64,000 bases of DNA, from assembly GCF_016545825.1 (NCBI RefSeq), contig NC_052619.1:47182127-47246126 (forward strand), given 5' to 3'. The position numbers were made by a program, and so were the translations under genes. The stretch is from Eucalyptus grandis (taxonomy: Eukaryota > Streptophyta > Magnoliopsida > Myrtales > Myrtaceae). Shown here one piece after another: positions 35,280-47,158 of the stretch; positions within the stretch are counted from its first letter, which is position 1, and the number at the start of each line of letters is the position of its first letter. The notes below the pieces were generated by a model. It had not been told where the DNA came from, searched no databases, and was given only the letters and a program-made list of their open reading frames with translations.

Positions 35280-36013
35280 ATGGCGGATAGAAGGATGGAA
35301 GCGGCTCTGGTTCTTGCTGCGGTGGCCATGCTCTGGGTCGGGGCAGCTGCTCAGTCAAGCTGCACCAATGTGTTGATAAGCCTCTCGCCGTGCCTCAACT
35401 ACATCACGGGGAACTCCTCCACCGCATCCCCGACCTGCTGCACACAGCTTGCCAGTGTCGTTCGCTCCCAGCCTCAGTGCTTGTGCCAGGTTCTCAGCGG
35501 AGGTGGCTCTTCACTAGGGATCAACGTCAATCAGACTCAAGCTCTGGCTCTACCAGGTGCCTGCAAAGTTCAGACTCCACCCATAAGCAGCTGCAATGGT
35601 AAGCAAATAAGCCAAATTGTGATTTTCAGTTATACAATATAAAAGGTATAAGAAATATAGTACTCACATAGACACTGGATTCGGTGCAGCTGCTTCCCCG
35701 GCTGAATCTCCATCAGAGACTCCTGACTCTCCAACAACAGTTCCTTCAGGTACAGCAGCATCCATCCTGCTTAGCTCTGATTTAGAAACTGTTTCTTCGA
35801 CAAGAAAGATCGTCGGACTAGTGTATAACATGGCTTGCAATGAGTTAAAAGAAATGAAATTGATCACAAAATCTACATGCAGGAGATGGATCCAAAACCA
35901 TACCGTCAACACAAGATGGCTCATCAGATGCAGGCTCCAACAAGCTGTCGATTCCCCTGCTTTTTGTCCTCCTCTTGGCAGGATCATATGTCTCGATGCT
36001 GTCCTCGAACTAA
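35280..36013 (+). CDS. LTPG5: GPI-anchored non-specific lipid-transfer protein
   Basis: Exons 35280-35598, 35690-35749 and 35883-36013 (phase 1 junctions, as in its neighbours) give 169 aa. Signal peptide 1-25 ends GAAAQ. The eight-cysteine motif is complete (28, 38, 53, 54, 67, 69, 95, 105), including [14 protein letters not shown] and ALALPGAC. A Ser/Pro/Thr linker leads to a hydrophobic tail ([17 protein letters not shown]) suited to GPI anchoring at the cell surface. Introns are short (91 and 133 bp) and free of repeats, unlike the other copies, and the flanks are not part of the duplicated block. It is probably the conserved founder type (LTPG/xylogen-like, At2g13820-like by memory), and LTPG1-4 are a local expansion. 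No damage is visible. Confidence 0.92.
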
Positions 36014-36812
36014 TCATCTGTTCCTCCACCATTTAATTCTGCCAATTTCTGTATGAAAACAGGCATATGCGTTGGAGTATTCTTTATTGGTTTGTATCCT
36101 AGCTCATACCCCCATTATAGGCAGGGCAATGAGTTGTATAATTCATTTTACACGTTGAGTTTTGTGTATCTACTACTGCTGGAGAGAGACTGGATGTATT
36201 TCTTCTAAATAAAAACAGGCATCTGCCTACTTTTCATATGCCTTCATGTTTATCTCCATCTTATTGATGGCATATTTTCCAGGCCACAATTGCTCTCAGA
36301 TGAATTTTGTGGATTCAAACGCTTTCTTAAAAACAATAAACATCAATATCAAGCTCGAGTTTCAGAAGAGATAATCTGGGAAGTGCAAAGCACGTGAATA
36401 TTAGCAACTTAAACAACACATCTACAAAGAACAAAGGTGCAGACCCAATAATGCTAACTATATGAAAAAGAATAGATTTGTTCAATATTACATCTCCCCG
36501 TCCCGTCATCGTCCAAACTCCATCAAGCTCCAATGCCTAGAAACATCAAAATTATAGAACAATTCCTTCACAATCACCTTCGTTTCTTTTTTAAGAGCTG
36601 ACAACAGCAAATTTGAGCAACCACTACCCAAATTTGAGTTTTCTGCTGAAAAAAAATCTTGCGGTAGGACACAGTGATTGGATCATTTTAGCTCCAGATG
36701 CCAAACATGGAGCTTGTACCTCGATTCTTGTTCTTTCAAGCATACGTAGATCAGTTGTAAGCTCTGATTTTTGTATACTTGGACAGTACCAAGTTGTTGG
36801 ATAGTCGGGAAG
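36014..36812. other. LTPG5 3' UTR and downstream DNA
   Basis: The 3' UTR probably ends after the AATAAA at about 36208-36213. Beyond that no gene or known repeat is recognisable up to the tandem duplication. Confidence 0.5.
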
Positions 36813-37712
36813 CTGAGTCTTTACTGCCCATTGCAAAGAAGGAAGCAGGATGAGCACATCTGACAATCTTAACCCGCTGAAAATCGAAAAGCTAATAGGT
36901 CATCTGCTTCATCCACTAAATAGAAAGGCCAAAAACCAACGATTGTGTTTTTATGAACAAGGTTTCTGGAGGAAGCGACATGTATGAGCAGTGTGACTTC
37001 AGTTAGATGATACACTTGTTTATCAGAACATACAGATGGTCTGCTACAGTTGCTTAACTACAAGTAATAAGATTTTAAAAGCATAGAAAAAAATAAACAT
37101 TTTACTTCTGCAAATGTACAGATATCAACACCTCATTAAATTTAAGCTTTTGATTCTATAGTAGCAATACTTAGCATGGATACTAATGTAATTATAAGGT
37201 GACTGGTTCTCACAGAAACAATTCCCTTCAAAGAGGAACTTGACACATTATCATAAGGTGACTGAGTCTTTACTGCCCATTGCAAAGAAGGAAGCAGGAT
37301 GAGCACATCTGCCAATCTTAACCCACTGAAAATCGAAAAGCTAATAGGACATCTGCTTCATCCACTAAATAGAAAGGCCAAAAACCAACGATTGTGTTTT
37401 TATGAACAAGGTTTCTGGAGCAAGCGACATGTATGAGCAGTGTGACTTCAGTTAGATGCTACACTTGTTTATCAGAACATAGAGATGATCTGCTACAGTT
37501 GCTTAACTACAAGTAATAAGATTATAAAAGCATAGAAAAAAAAAAACATTTTACTTCTGCAAATGTACAGACATCAACACCTCATTAAATTTAAGCTTTT
37601 GATTCTATAGTAGTAATACTTAGCATGAATACTAATGTAATCATAAGGTGACAGGTTCTCACAGAAACAATTCCCTTCAAAAAGGAAGTTGACACATTAT
37701 TTCCATTTAGCA
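36813..37712. repeat. Tandem duplication, period about 449 bp
   Basis: The sequence beginning CTGAGTCTTTACTGCCCATT at 36813 recurs at 37262 and stays alignable, with few substitutions, to about 37712. Shared landmarks include GATGAGCACATCTG and CCAACGATTGTGTTTTTATG. An ATAAGGTGACT motif occurs at the unit junction and earlier in the unit, so short-homology slippage or unequal exchange is a likely origin. Neither unit codes for a protein. It lies between the converging LTPG5 and CDC73 genes. Confidence 0.9.
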
Positions 37713-37905
37713 TATACTACATTGAAACTGCTAAAGCACTAACAAAACAACCTATCAACTGGAACTCAACCAATAAATATGCCGAAATGATAAACCAAGT
37801 CTATTAAATGATAGTACCAAAGTTAATCTACATCATTTACAAAGGTCAAAGAGCTCACGACTGTCCAGAAGACCTCACAAGCTTTCTCGACAAACTCCTG
37901 GCCAA

Positions 37906-39478
37906 TTAAGCATGCGATCGTGACCGAACAAAATCTTCTAGTTTTTCCCACACCTCAAGAGCAGCAGCCCGATCCTGATGTCGCTTATTTTTACTTATCT
38001 GCACGTTGAATTCAAACTCACAAATCAGCAATCCTGACAGCAACTAACAAAAGGCAACTGCATTTAGGGGCAATCTCCATAGAACTCGCAATAAACCGAT
38101 CTGGCAGCTCAAAAATGTAAAATCAGTACTCACCGAGATAATCTTTACATTCCACTGCTTTACAATCTTTGCAGATTCCACGCTGTCATCTTCGAACCTC
38201 ATAAAGAACCCAATAACTGCAACTCATTAACAACAGAACAAAAATCCGCAATCAGCAGGTCATTCCATCCCCATAAGCACAGAGAAAACAGCAGATAAGG
38301 CCTCAAACTCACTCACTGTATTACAAACCTAGCGACAACAAAAATGCCAATTCAACGCATCAATCCCCAAAACTACATTCAATTGTAACCAAACCAAACT
38401 CACTCCTATTGAAGATCTCCACATGGTCCTTGAAAGGCCAGTCCTTGAACTGCCACTCCTTCCCCAACACGAAGACCGCCACAACCCGGTCCCAATCCTC
38501 GGGCTTCAACGCCGATGGCTTGTCCCTCACCTCGTAGGCCGTCACCACTCTATCCCTACTGAACTTCTTCTGCACCGTGACGCAGTCCGGCTTCGGCCCC
38601 TTCATCTGCTTAGCCTTCACATCCGTGGGGATAAAAACCCCATCTTCCAGGAACTCCTTCACGTTGTGTATCGTGATCAGCGTCTGGAACGCGCTCGGCA
38701 CGAGGATTATCGGCACGCCCTCCCCGATCTTGCTCCCCTTGAGGTTCAATTTCGGCTTAATCCCAGAATCCCCAAACCCTAGCTCCTCGCCGAACCCCAG
38801 CCCCCTGTCCTCCGCCCCCATCAAGCGGCTCTTCGCCACCAGCCCATCCTTCCGCTGCTGCGACTCCATCCTCTGCCGCTCCTCCTCGCGCCGCGTCGAG
38901 GCCACGAGCACGGCGTAGAAGTCCCGGTTCTTGCACTCCAGGATCGCCTCGCGGTCCTTGAGCGGCCGCTCGACCGTCCGGATCAGGGTCATCACGTCGA
39001 CGGCCGCGGCGTCCTCCTCGGCCTCGCCCTCGGCGTCCGCGGCGAAGGCCGAGGGGGCGGCGGCGGCGGCGAAGGCGAAGGCGGAGGAGGGGTCGGGGAG
39101 GGCGGCGGCGACGTCGGCGGCGGCGGCGATGGCGGCGGAGGCGGAGGAGGAGGAGGAGGGGAAGAGCTGGATGGCGTCGGAGGAGGAGATCTTGCCCTGG
39201 AGGTAGTCGAGGAGGGGCTTGCGGTCGATGAAGGTGACGGTGGGGAGGTGGTTGAGGCGGGCGGCCTGGATGTAGTCGGTGTGCTTGAGGTTGTGGTGGT
39301 TCACGAAGAAGAGGAGGGTCTCCAGGGTGTACAGGCTGCCCTGCTTGGACCGGTAGGCCGTCTCGGCGGCGCAGGGGAAGGCGTAGTCGGCGCCGAACCG
39401 GAACTCCTCGCCGGCGCGGACGATCTTCTCGAGGTCGCCGCGCATGGTGAAGTCGCGGAGGGCGGAGAGAGGGTCCAT
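37906..39478 (-). CDS. CDC73: CDC73 (parafibromin), Paf1-complex subunit, three exons
   Basis: Homologue of CDC73/PHP, the parafibromin subunit of the nuclear RNA polymerase II-associated Paf1 complex, which in Arabidopsis supports histone methylation and expression of flowering repressors such as FLC. Exons (minus strand) 39478-38404, 38216-38134 and 37998-37906 join in phase to give 416 aa, close to the 415 I recall for Arabidopsis. The N-terminus MDPLSALRDFTMRGDLEKIV and the FPCAAETAYRSKQGSLYTLE block are conserved. Residues 171-223 hold RPLKDREAILECKNRDFY and QRKDGLVAKSRLMGAE. The C-terminal Ras-like domain (about 255-416) includes VPIILVPSAFQTLITI and ends DFVRSRSHA. Between them, about residues 108-160 form an Ala/Ser-rich low-complexity linker where Arabidopsis has a Gln-rich one. 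All exons are intact. Confidence 0.95.
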
Positions 39479-41117
39479 CGGCGGCGGCGGCGGCGGCGGA
39501 GGAGGAGGAGGCTGCGATGGAGAGGGCGCGCTGTGGTGTTTTGTCGTTTCGGTACGACGGAAGAGAGTGTGATTTTTATACTTAGGCCCGCCAATATATT
39601 CAAGAAGTAAAAGAAAAATATCAAGGGTTCAAACAAAAGGCCAAAAAAAGAATCATCTTTTTCTTAATTAAATATGTGAAATGAACCTCATTTCGAATAA
39701 AAATCTAAAATGCTATCATTTGTACTTCTAGATGCTATCATTTATACTTCAAATAAAAGGTCTAAAATATAAGTATTTTTTCAAATAAGAGTGTGAAGTG
39801 AACTAATGTCATTATTTTGTTAAATAATGATTTGAAATAAATTTGATATCAAATAAGAATCTAAAATAAATTTTATTTTAAATAAAGATGTGAAGTGTCT
39901 TACTTTTTTTTTTTTAAAATAAAAATTTGAAATAAACATTACTTTTGATAAAGACGTGAAGTGACGTATCAATATAAAAGAAAGGCTTCACCTCCCATCT
40001 GATTAAGGGCATTTCCTTTTCTTTTCTTTTCTCTTTTTTAAAATTTCTTTTGTTTTCGTTTTTCTATTTTTTCCTTCCATAAAAAACTCAAAATAAAAAA
40101 AAATTAAAAACACAAATAAAAATTAAAGAGCGGAAGATCTCCGGCTTGTGGCCGCTGCCCCACATGGTCACACGAGAGGGTTCCGACCCTCTCCCGATTT
40201 TGGTGAGAGTTGCCAATGCTCACCAAGGTGCTGGAGACCTTGGCAACAATAGGTGGGAGAGCTACCTTTCCGCTTGGTTTTTTTAATATTATGAGTGTAT
40301 TTTAAGTTTTGACTTTTTTCTTTTTTGAGTTTTTATGAAAAAAAATAGAAAAATGATGTAAAATAAAATTTAAATGACAGAAATGCCCTCGATCAACTAG
40401 TGAGATCAAGCCCACCTCTGAAAATAATAGACATGAGAGTGTTGCCGAGCGCGAAGCAAGATCACACTGCCGCCAACACTTGAGGTCATTGCAAGTAAAA
40501 ACCCTCATGAAAAATTGAAAAAATATATATAATGGAGGTGCTTCTTGTTTTGACAAGAATCTATACATTCCCTTCTTCAAATGAAAATCCTAGCTTTGGT
40601 TAATGAGTAATTAAAGCATCCTCTAACGATGTAAAACTTTTCCACAATTGATCTTAATTCACCAGTAATTTAATGACTACCGAGAGAAGGATAGTCAGAA
40701 CCCTCAAGTTAAACATGGATTAGACTATTTGTGTCCAAGTTTTCTCCACTTTTACACTGACAGTGGTGTATGCTTTAATTTTCCTTTATCATGTGCCAAA
40801 ATCATTTGGTCCTATGACCTTCAAAAGGATCGAGGAGATTCTTGCTTTCTTAAAACAAAACATTTTATAGAGAGTTGTCTTGCTCGACAAACGAAGAATT
40901 ACTAAATAAGTCATTTCTTTGCCAAATTAAATGTTAAAATACGTCTCGAATTTGAAATCATAAGCGAAAATTTGAATTCACACAAGAGATTTCCTACTCA
41001 AGATGTAATTCAAATTTGGAGATCAAAAGCTTAAAATGAAAGGCCAAATTGGACTAAACTTGCCCCAAAAAAAAAGAAAAAAAAAGAAGGAAAATCACAT
41101 ATGGTGCTGATAACATA
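39479..41117. other. Spacer between CDC73 and the GNAT cluster
   Basis: No gene. CDC73 promoter and 5' leader are at the left. AT-rich repeats with GTGAAGTGA/TTTGAAATAAA words follow (39660-39970). A pyrimidine-rich tract and a GC-rich segment (about 40136-40280, with ACCCTCTCCCGA) resemble the cores of the MITE-like elements. From about 40530 to 41090 the sequence is the first copy of the block repeated at about 42010-42600. Confidence 0.5.
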
Positions 41118-41678
41118 TCAAGAATCGACATCAGTAGAGAGACGGCTGAACACGATCACGTTCCTCGTCCTCCCTTTGAGCACTCGATACTTCCTCAGCA
41201 CCCCCTCCCTCGTGAACCCGGCCTTCTCCAGCACCCTCTGCGACGGCTTGTTCTCCACGTCCACGATCGCCTCCACCCTCTCCAGCTCCGGCCTCGCGCT
41301 GAACGCCTCTGCCACCGCTGCCCTCGCCGCCTCGGTCGCAATCCCCCTCCCCCAGTACCCTGAGGCCAGCGCATAGCCCAGCTCCCCCCGGCAGGCATCC
41401 GCCGGGGACTTGTTCCGGGTCACCGAGACTTGCCCCACCGGCCTGCCGTCGACACATATGGCCCGGAAGTAAGGGTGGGGGAGGACGGTGTCAGCGATGT
41501 AGGCCAGGGCGGCTTCGCGGCTCGTGTAGGGCTCGAACCTGCAAAAGTGGGCAACGTCCGGGTCGCCGGCCCACGCCATGAAGTCATCGACGTCGGAGAG
41601 CTTCAGAGGGCGGAGGGAGATTTCGCCGCTGCCGCTGCCCGAGGAGGTGCGGGGGGATTGTTGCTCCTGCTCCTCCAT
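41118..41678 (-). CDS. GNAT1: RimJ/RimL-type N-acetyltransferase
   Basis: Intronless, 186 aa. A GNAT-fold acetyltransferase that would transfer acetyl from acetyl-CoA to an amine. ISLRPLKLSDVDDFMAWAGDP is the N-terminal RimJ/RimL-like block; the acetyl-CoA loop is GYWGRGIATEA (107-117); the C-terminal VENKPSQRVLEKAGF (about 141-155) is typical of this subgroup, which plant databases often call 'p20-like N-acetyltransferase'. The substrate is unknown. There is no signal or transit peptide; the first 18 residues are a Ser/Gly-rich linker. No damage is seen. Many long antisense frames here are due to high GC at third codon positions. Confidence 0.9.
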   Translation of the reverse strand: MEEQEQQSPRTSSGSGSGEISLRPLKLSDVDDFMAWAGDPDVAHFCRFEPYTSREAALAYIADTVLPHPYFRAICVDGRPVGQVSVTRNKSPADACRGELGYALASGYWGRGIATEAARAAVAEAFSARPELERVEAIVDVENKPSQRVLEKAGFTREGVLRKYRVLKGRTRNVIVFSRLSTDVDS

Positions 41679-42609
41679 CGGAAGATCGAGAGTGGTGAAT
41701 GGGCGTGGTCGTTGATGCGATGATGGTGGTAGATGAAGTTGCGGTGAGGTTGGGAATCGAGGTCGAGGTCAACGGAATCGATGAGGTCACGGACTGGTCG
41801 AAGATGGGGACTTTAGAGAGTATAATAATAATCCAAGAAATGAAAGATTCTTCCTTGTTGTTTCAAGAAATGCTGCTGCTGGACGAGAAACGATGAATTT
41901 TATTAAGATTTATACGAACATCGTGGGCGAAGACAGGAAGAGGCGGGTCAGTAGGAATCTTGGGAATGCAACGCAAGCGCCAAACTCCAAGTCAAGCAAG
42001 AAAACTATAAAATGGGGAGCTTGCTGCTTTGACAAGATTCTATCCCTTTCCTTCTTCCCCGAAAAAAAGAAAACTTGAAATATCTTTTTTTGTAAAATCC
42101 TAGCTTTGATTATCGAGTAAATATCACATTTTTCAGCAGTGCCCAAAAAGAGAGAAAGTTTCTACTAGCAACTTTATTCATTGCAAATTTGATAATTAAT
42201 GAGTGACTAGGTAGTTAAAACTCTCAAATTAGATATAGATTAAACTCTTGTGTACAATTTTCTTTACACTGATGGTGGTATGTGTTCTAATTTTCCTTGA
42301 TTATGTGCCAAAATCATGTAGTCCCGTGACTTTCAAAAGGGTTTAGAAGATTCTAGCTATTCAAAACATAAAGAACATTTTGTATATCCATCGTTCCCAA
42401 TGAATGAATTAAGACAATAAAATTATGTTTCCAATCCGATATTAGAATAGTGTTGAATTTGAGCCCTTCAAGCGAAAGTATAATTTCATATAGGAGATTT
42501 GCTATTTGGGATGTCCGATCTTTATCCAAACAGTATTCGATTTTGAAAATTAAAGACCTAAAAGGAAAGTCCAAATTGGACTAAGTTCCCTATCAAAACA
42601 AGGAAATGA

Positions 42610-43549
42610 CTTTACTCATTGGATCTAAAATTCAGCCACAAGGTTTTCAATTTTTGTTGGAGACATATATCTATATTCAATCATGAGTTTTGGTCTTCAT
42701 GTCGTCTGTGTAGAGATAAGTGTTTGAACATATAAATTTTATGGTAAGATTTGTGAGCTCCTTTGTAAAATTAAGATATTATTATTGTGGGGCTAAATAC
42801 TATATAAATTATTAGATATAATTAAAAACTGAAAAATAATTTGAGTTTTTAGTAGCTTGAATATGATTATAATTTCTATTTTATCACTTAATATATAGTG
42901 AAATCTTAGACTATTAGCCTGTGGAGTAGGTCACATCCATCAAACCATATAAATTTGGTATTTGAATTATATCATTTTTATGTTTATAATCGTGTTCAAA
43001 TGCTTGCATTTCGCAACAAATATTGAATGCGTTGCGGTCTATTAGTTCCATGACAAACGTATCTTATTCCAAATACTCTGAAATTATGTAAGAAAGCCCT
43101 TTATTCATCATCATAAAAATAAAGTAGCCAAAGAGGGATGTGAACTTGTTTGTGTTTATGGATGCATGAAATAGCTAAAACATAACATGTCTCGTAATCA
43201 ATTTAACCAAGGCATCATGGTCGAAATCAAAAGTATGACATGACTGATGAAGGTGTGCACGATGCTCAGGTACGTAAAATAGGACAGGAAACCATGTGAG
43301 TAACCTGATCGTTAGACCAAAACAAAAAGAAAAAAAGAAAGAAACCTGATCTAGGAAATTTAAAAACTCCAATGGTGAGCGGCAGAAGATGAACCAACCT
43401 GCCAAAATTTCCAATACAATCTGTCCGATCGAGCAATTTATTACGAGCCCAAAGCGCAGAAACTACATTTCAAATTACCAACCTAGGTTTCCAGGCAAAT
43501 GGATGACAATACCAGTGCCAATATTCATGCAGAATATATATCAAGAATC
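42610..43549. other. AT-rich spacer between GNAT1 and GNAT2 blocks
   Basis: AT-rich DNA with no recognised gene or element; it includes the 3' flank of GNAT2 at its right end. Confidence 0.4.
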
Positions 43550-44101
43550 TTAATCAGTAGAGAGACGGCTGAACATGAACGCATCCCTCGTCCTCCCTTT
43601 GATCACGACGTACTTCCTCAGCAGCCCCTCCCTGGTGAACCCGGCCTTCTCCAGCACCCTCTGCGACGCCTTGTTCTCCGCGTACACGATCGCCTCCACC
43701 CGCTCCAGCTCCGGCCTCTCCCCGAACACCTCCGCCACCGCCATCCTCACCGCCTCCGCCGCGATCCCCCTCCCCCAGTAGCCCGAGCCCAGCGCGTAGC
43801 TCAGCTCCCCCCGGCAGGCCTCCATCCTGTCCTCGTTCCGCGTCACCGAGAGGCACCCGACCGGCCTGCCGTCGAGACAGATGGCCCGGAAGTAAGGGTG
43901 GGGGAGGGCGCTGCCGGCGATGTAGGCCAGGCCGTCGTCGCGGCTCGTGTAGGGCTCCCACCTGCAGAAGCGGGCGACTTCCGGGTCAGTGGCCCACACC
44001 ATGAAGTCGTCGACATCAGAGAGTTGCAGAGGGCGGAGGGAGATCTTGCCGCCGCCGCTGCCGCCAGAGGTGGGGGCGGTTTTCTGCTTCTGCTCCTCCA
44101 T
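43550..44101 (-). CDS. GNAT2: RimJ/RimL-type N-acetyltransferase
   Basis: Intronless, 183 aa from the ATG at 44101 that matches GNAT1 (MEEQ...). An in-frame ATG at 44158 would add 19 residues, but the conserved start is preferred. Shared blocks: LSDVDDFMVWATDPEVARFC, GYWGRGIAAEA as the acetyl-CoA loop (about 107-117) and ENKASQRVLEKAGF near the C-terminus. It is a close tandem paralogue of GNAT1 and GNAT3. The substrate is unknown, and it is probably soluble in the cytosol. The frame is intact. Confidence 0.9.
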   Translation of the reverse strand: MEEQKQKTAPTSGGSGGGKISLRPLQLSDVDDFMVWATDPEVARFCRWEPYTSRDDGLAYIAGSALPHPYFRAICLDGRPVGCLSVTRNEDRMEACRGELSYALGSGYWGRGIAAEAVRMAVAEVFGERPELERVEAIVYAENKASQRVLEKAGFTREGLLRKYVVIKGRTRDAFMFSRLSTD

Positions 44102-46792
44102 TGGAAGATCTCGAGGGAGGTGAACGGGGGTTTGATGTGGGCGATGAGATGATGACAACTTCTTTAGGGGAAGGTAGAGAGGAAGGGTGTGGTCAGGTCA
44201 GATGCACTGAGATCGATGGTGATGATGGTAGAAGAAGTTGTGGAGGATCTTGGGAATTAAGGTTAAAGGTGGATGGAATCAATGAGGTCAGGAACTGACC
44301 ACAGATAGTAAGTACATCGTACATATTTGGTGGCGATGTGTGTGGACGGTGGTGCGTGGTGGAGGGGACATGGGGTCTTGGGTGATGGAGAGCCACGGCT
44401 CCAGCGAAGGTTTGGTGGCATGAAGATTTGCAAAAGGGGGTAATTTGCTTTTTCAAGGTAAAGTTGGGTTTTATGGTCAAGTCAACCTGGATTGATTAAA
44501 ATTAGTCATTAAGGAATATCTTGGACTAATAAAGATGAATAGCAGATGGTCGGGCAACAATTAATTATTGACCAATTCTTATATGTCTTGATTTCGAGAA
44601 GTCATGATAAGTCTCTCATGGAGCTTAGGGCCTTTAATCAATATACTTAACGGAGTAAGCAATCTTCGAGTGAATAGATCAAGATCGATCATATGTGATG
44701 AAGGCTCGTTGTGCAGAATTGTTTATAGAAGAAAGAAATTCCAATCAATTGATATCTCCATCCACCCAACTTTATCATCACATGAGAAGCGTAGTCATTT
44801 GGATTTTATTTTTGTAGAAAATTTATGTGATTTTGCACATGATCATTACTTTCAATGGAAATAGGCTTATGCTTCACTCGGTAATTAGGATCTTATTATG
44901 TGTTCAATGTCTGCTCAATTTTAGGGGTGAGTAGTTCTAAATTCCATACAAGTTCCACCTTAAACTTAGAATCGGAACCTACCCGTTGGAATAGATCCTC
45001 ATTTTTTGAAACATAAAACCTATTTTGCATATCTTAAAATATGAAAGTTATCTTGTTACAAGTTCGAGGATACTTCCAAGGTCTATCAAAGTTCTACTTT
45101 TATTATTAATTAAACGATTGTAATGAATTATTACCTTTAATAATCATTACTTTGCTGCTATTTTACTAATCATGACTTATATTTGGATACATGAAAAATA
45201 TGAAACATTGATAAAGTAAAAATTTTAGTCATAAAATGGAAGCTCGAAGGAGTGGTTTCAATTATACATTCATCATCAAATGCCATGGAATACCACATGA
45301 TCACTAAAAAACATAAACCAAAAAGATTTTAAAAAAGATACATATCCTAGTTCTCGATTACAGGTTTTAAATTTTAGATTTTAGGTTCCACCAATTTAGA
45401 ATTTGGAACCTACAATCAAAATAGGTTCTCCAATTTTTTGAACCTAAAATCTATATTGCATATCTTATTTAGAATTAGACAAGTTCTCATTGATTTGGTT
45501 CTCAAGTTTTAGGTTTTACATCAACAAATATTGATTAAAATTAGTTGTTGAGGAAAAAGAATCTTTGGACATGCTATGCAAGAAGCACCTTGCTTCGAGG
45601 AAATCAACCTTGTGAAAACTCGAGTACAGTAAGGTGGTCAGGTACGAAGTGATTTTCTGGCCAATTCCTACATGTCTTAGTCTAGACTCTAGAGCAAGTC
45701 GCGTCGGTAGAGAGAGTCCGATATATCTCTTTCGTGGAGCATCAGGCCTTCGATCATGGGACATCACGAGGTGTGCAAGCTTCGCCCCAGATCATAAAAT
45801 GTGAAATATTTGTTAAGAGGTGAAAAAAAGGTCTGGCCATGAGTACATCATCGACGTTGCAGATCAATCAGCTGATCATCCTGAAGTCTTGCTCCCATGA
45901 ATTTACAATACTTCATTTATGTTTTTGGACCAAGCTTGCATAAAATGGCAGTAAGGGTTGGCTGTCGGTGAACTCTCTAGACATCATCTTAAGAATACTA
46001 TACTCGTAGGCGGAATGTCTCGTTCAGGTTGCAACTATTGGTGCTCATTTTGAGTGAGTTCGTCGCCGCCCCATCGAGGAAAAGTTACATGGCCTATAAA
46101 TGAAACTTAAGTGAATCTCTACACCAGACCTATAAGCGAAACTTACCGGGACATGCATAAACATAAAGCCTTTCATCCCATGAGAAACATCATCTAGAAG
46201 AATTCTCAAAAAGTTTTCTTTTTGTCTTTTCGAAATTTCAGTCATGTCATATAGATCCAAGTTGTACATCCAATTGCTTCGATTTGAATTATTTGGATGA
46301 TACCTTATATATATTAATATTATATCAAATCAAACCACGAAAGAGTAGTAGCAAATTGGTGGAAATGTTAATTTTATTTGTGTATTACTTTCATAGACCA
46401 GGGTGGATGAAATCACATTCGGTGGCGATTGGACAGCGTGGAACATCATCAATTCTTCTGTCATGGTTCATTCTTAGCTTGGACCATGGCCCTTGTAAAT
46501 CACTATATTATGCTTGTATGTTGACCAGAATGTGCGGCCCCGTGCTGTCGAGTATCATGGTATGGGCTGTGGGCGCAATTCAAAGGACTGCACGGTATGT
46601 ACAATCCTCAGTCATGAGCATCTGACTTGAGCAGCGCGACGTCCCAATGCCAAGGCACATGCACAATCTACAAGATCGTATGTAAGAAAGAAAGACGGAC
46701 CAATTTGACCGGCAGGAGACCTACCTAATCTAAGCCCGGACCGACTGTTCTGCATGGTTAGCAACCCAACCTGGCCTAGAGGGGTAAGCCCA

Positions 46793-46876
46793 TTATTCCT
46801 CACTTCCAGGAAGATGAAGCTGTACTCTTAGCGTTTATTCCTCACTTCCAGGAAGATGAAGCTGTACTCTTAGCGT
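46793..46876. repeat. Perfect 42-bp tandem duplication
   Basis: The unit starting TTATTCCTCACTTCCAGG is present twice in direct succession (46793 and 46835) with no differences seen. Confidence 0.9.
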
Positions 46877-47067
46877 TACCAGCGCTAAGCTTAGAGCTTA
46901 GGGAATTTTAGATGAGGATGGAGCAAAGGACCTTGATTGACTTGAAGAGGAAAGCACGGCGGACTCGCCCTGTGGAAGCGTGACGTTCGGTTGTAGTATG
47001 AGTCTGCCATTCGATCAATCTCCCCAAATGTTATGCAGATGAAAGCGAAAAAGTTGAAGAGGCGACA

Positions 47068-47158
47068 GGAAGTTGAGGAAGATAAGAAAAAGTGAATACT
47101 GTCTAGCATGAGTCTGGAACCAAATGTTACTTCAGGAAGTTGAGGAAGATAAGAAAAA
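47068..47158. repeat. Direct repeat of 26 bp, spacing 66 bp
   Basis: The segment AGGAAGTTGAGGAAGATAAG plus six more bases occurs at 47068 and again at about 47134, suggesting a local duplication. Confidence 0.8.

Larger units (their letters stand above)
40530..44300. repeat. Tandem segmental duplication carrying GNAT1 and GNAT2
   Basis: About 560 bp downstream of GNAT1 (40530-41090) aligns with about 42010-42600 downstream of GNAT2; shared words include TGACAAGA, AATCCTAGCTTTG, ATGTGCCAAAATCAT and CCAAATTGGACTAA. Together with the similar coding regions and upstream block, this shows gene plus both flanks were duplicated as one unit. The second unit is longer because of AT-rich insertions at about 42620-43480. 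Confidence 0.75.

Noticed and set aside
38423..39610. Long plus-strand frames over CDC73 exon 1
   Set aside because: They are antisense shadows of the GC-rich, alanine-coding CDC73 exon, which has a clear family match on the minus strand.
43499..44152. 217-codon plus-strand frame over GNAT2 (and similar frames over GNAT1 and GNAT3)
   Set aside because: Compositional shadow; Pro/Arg/His-rich with no domain, while the minus strand encodes a conserved acetyltransferase.
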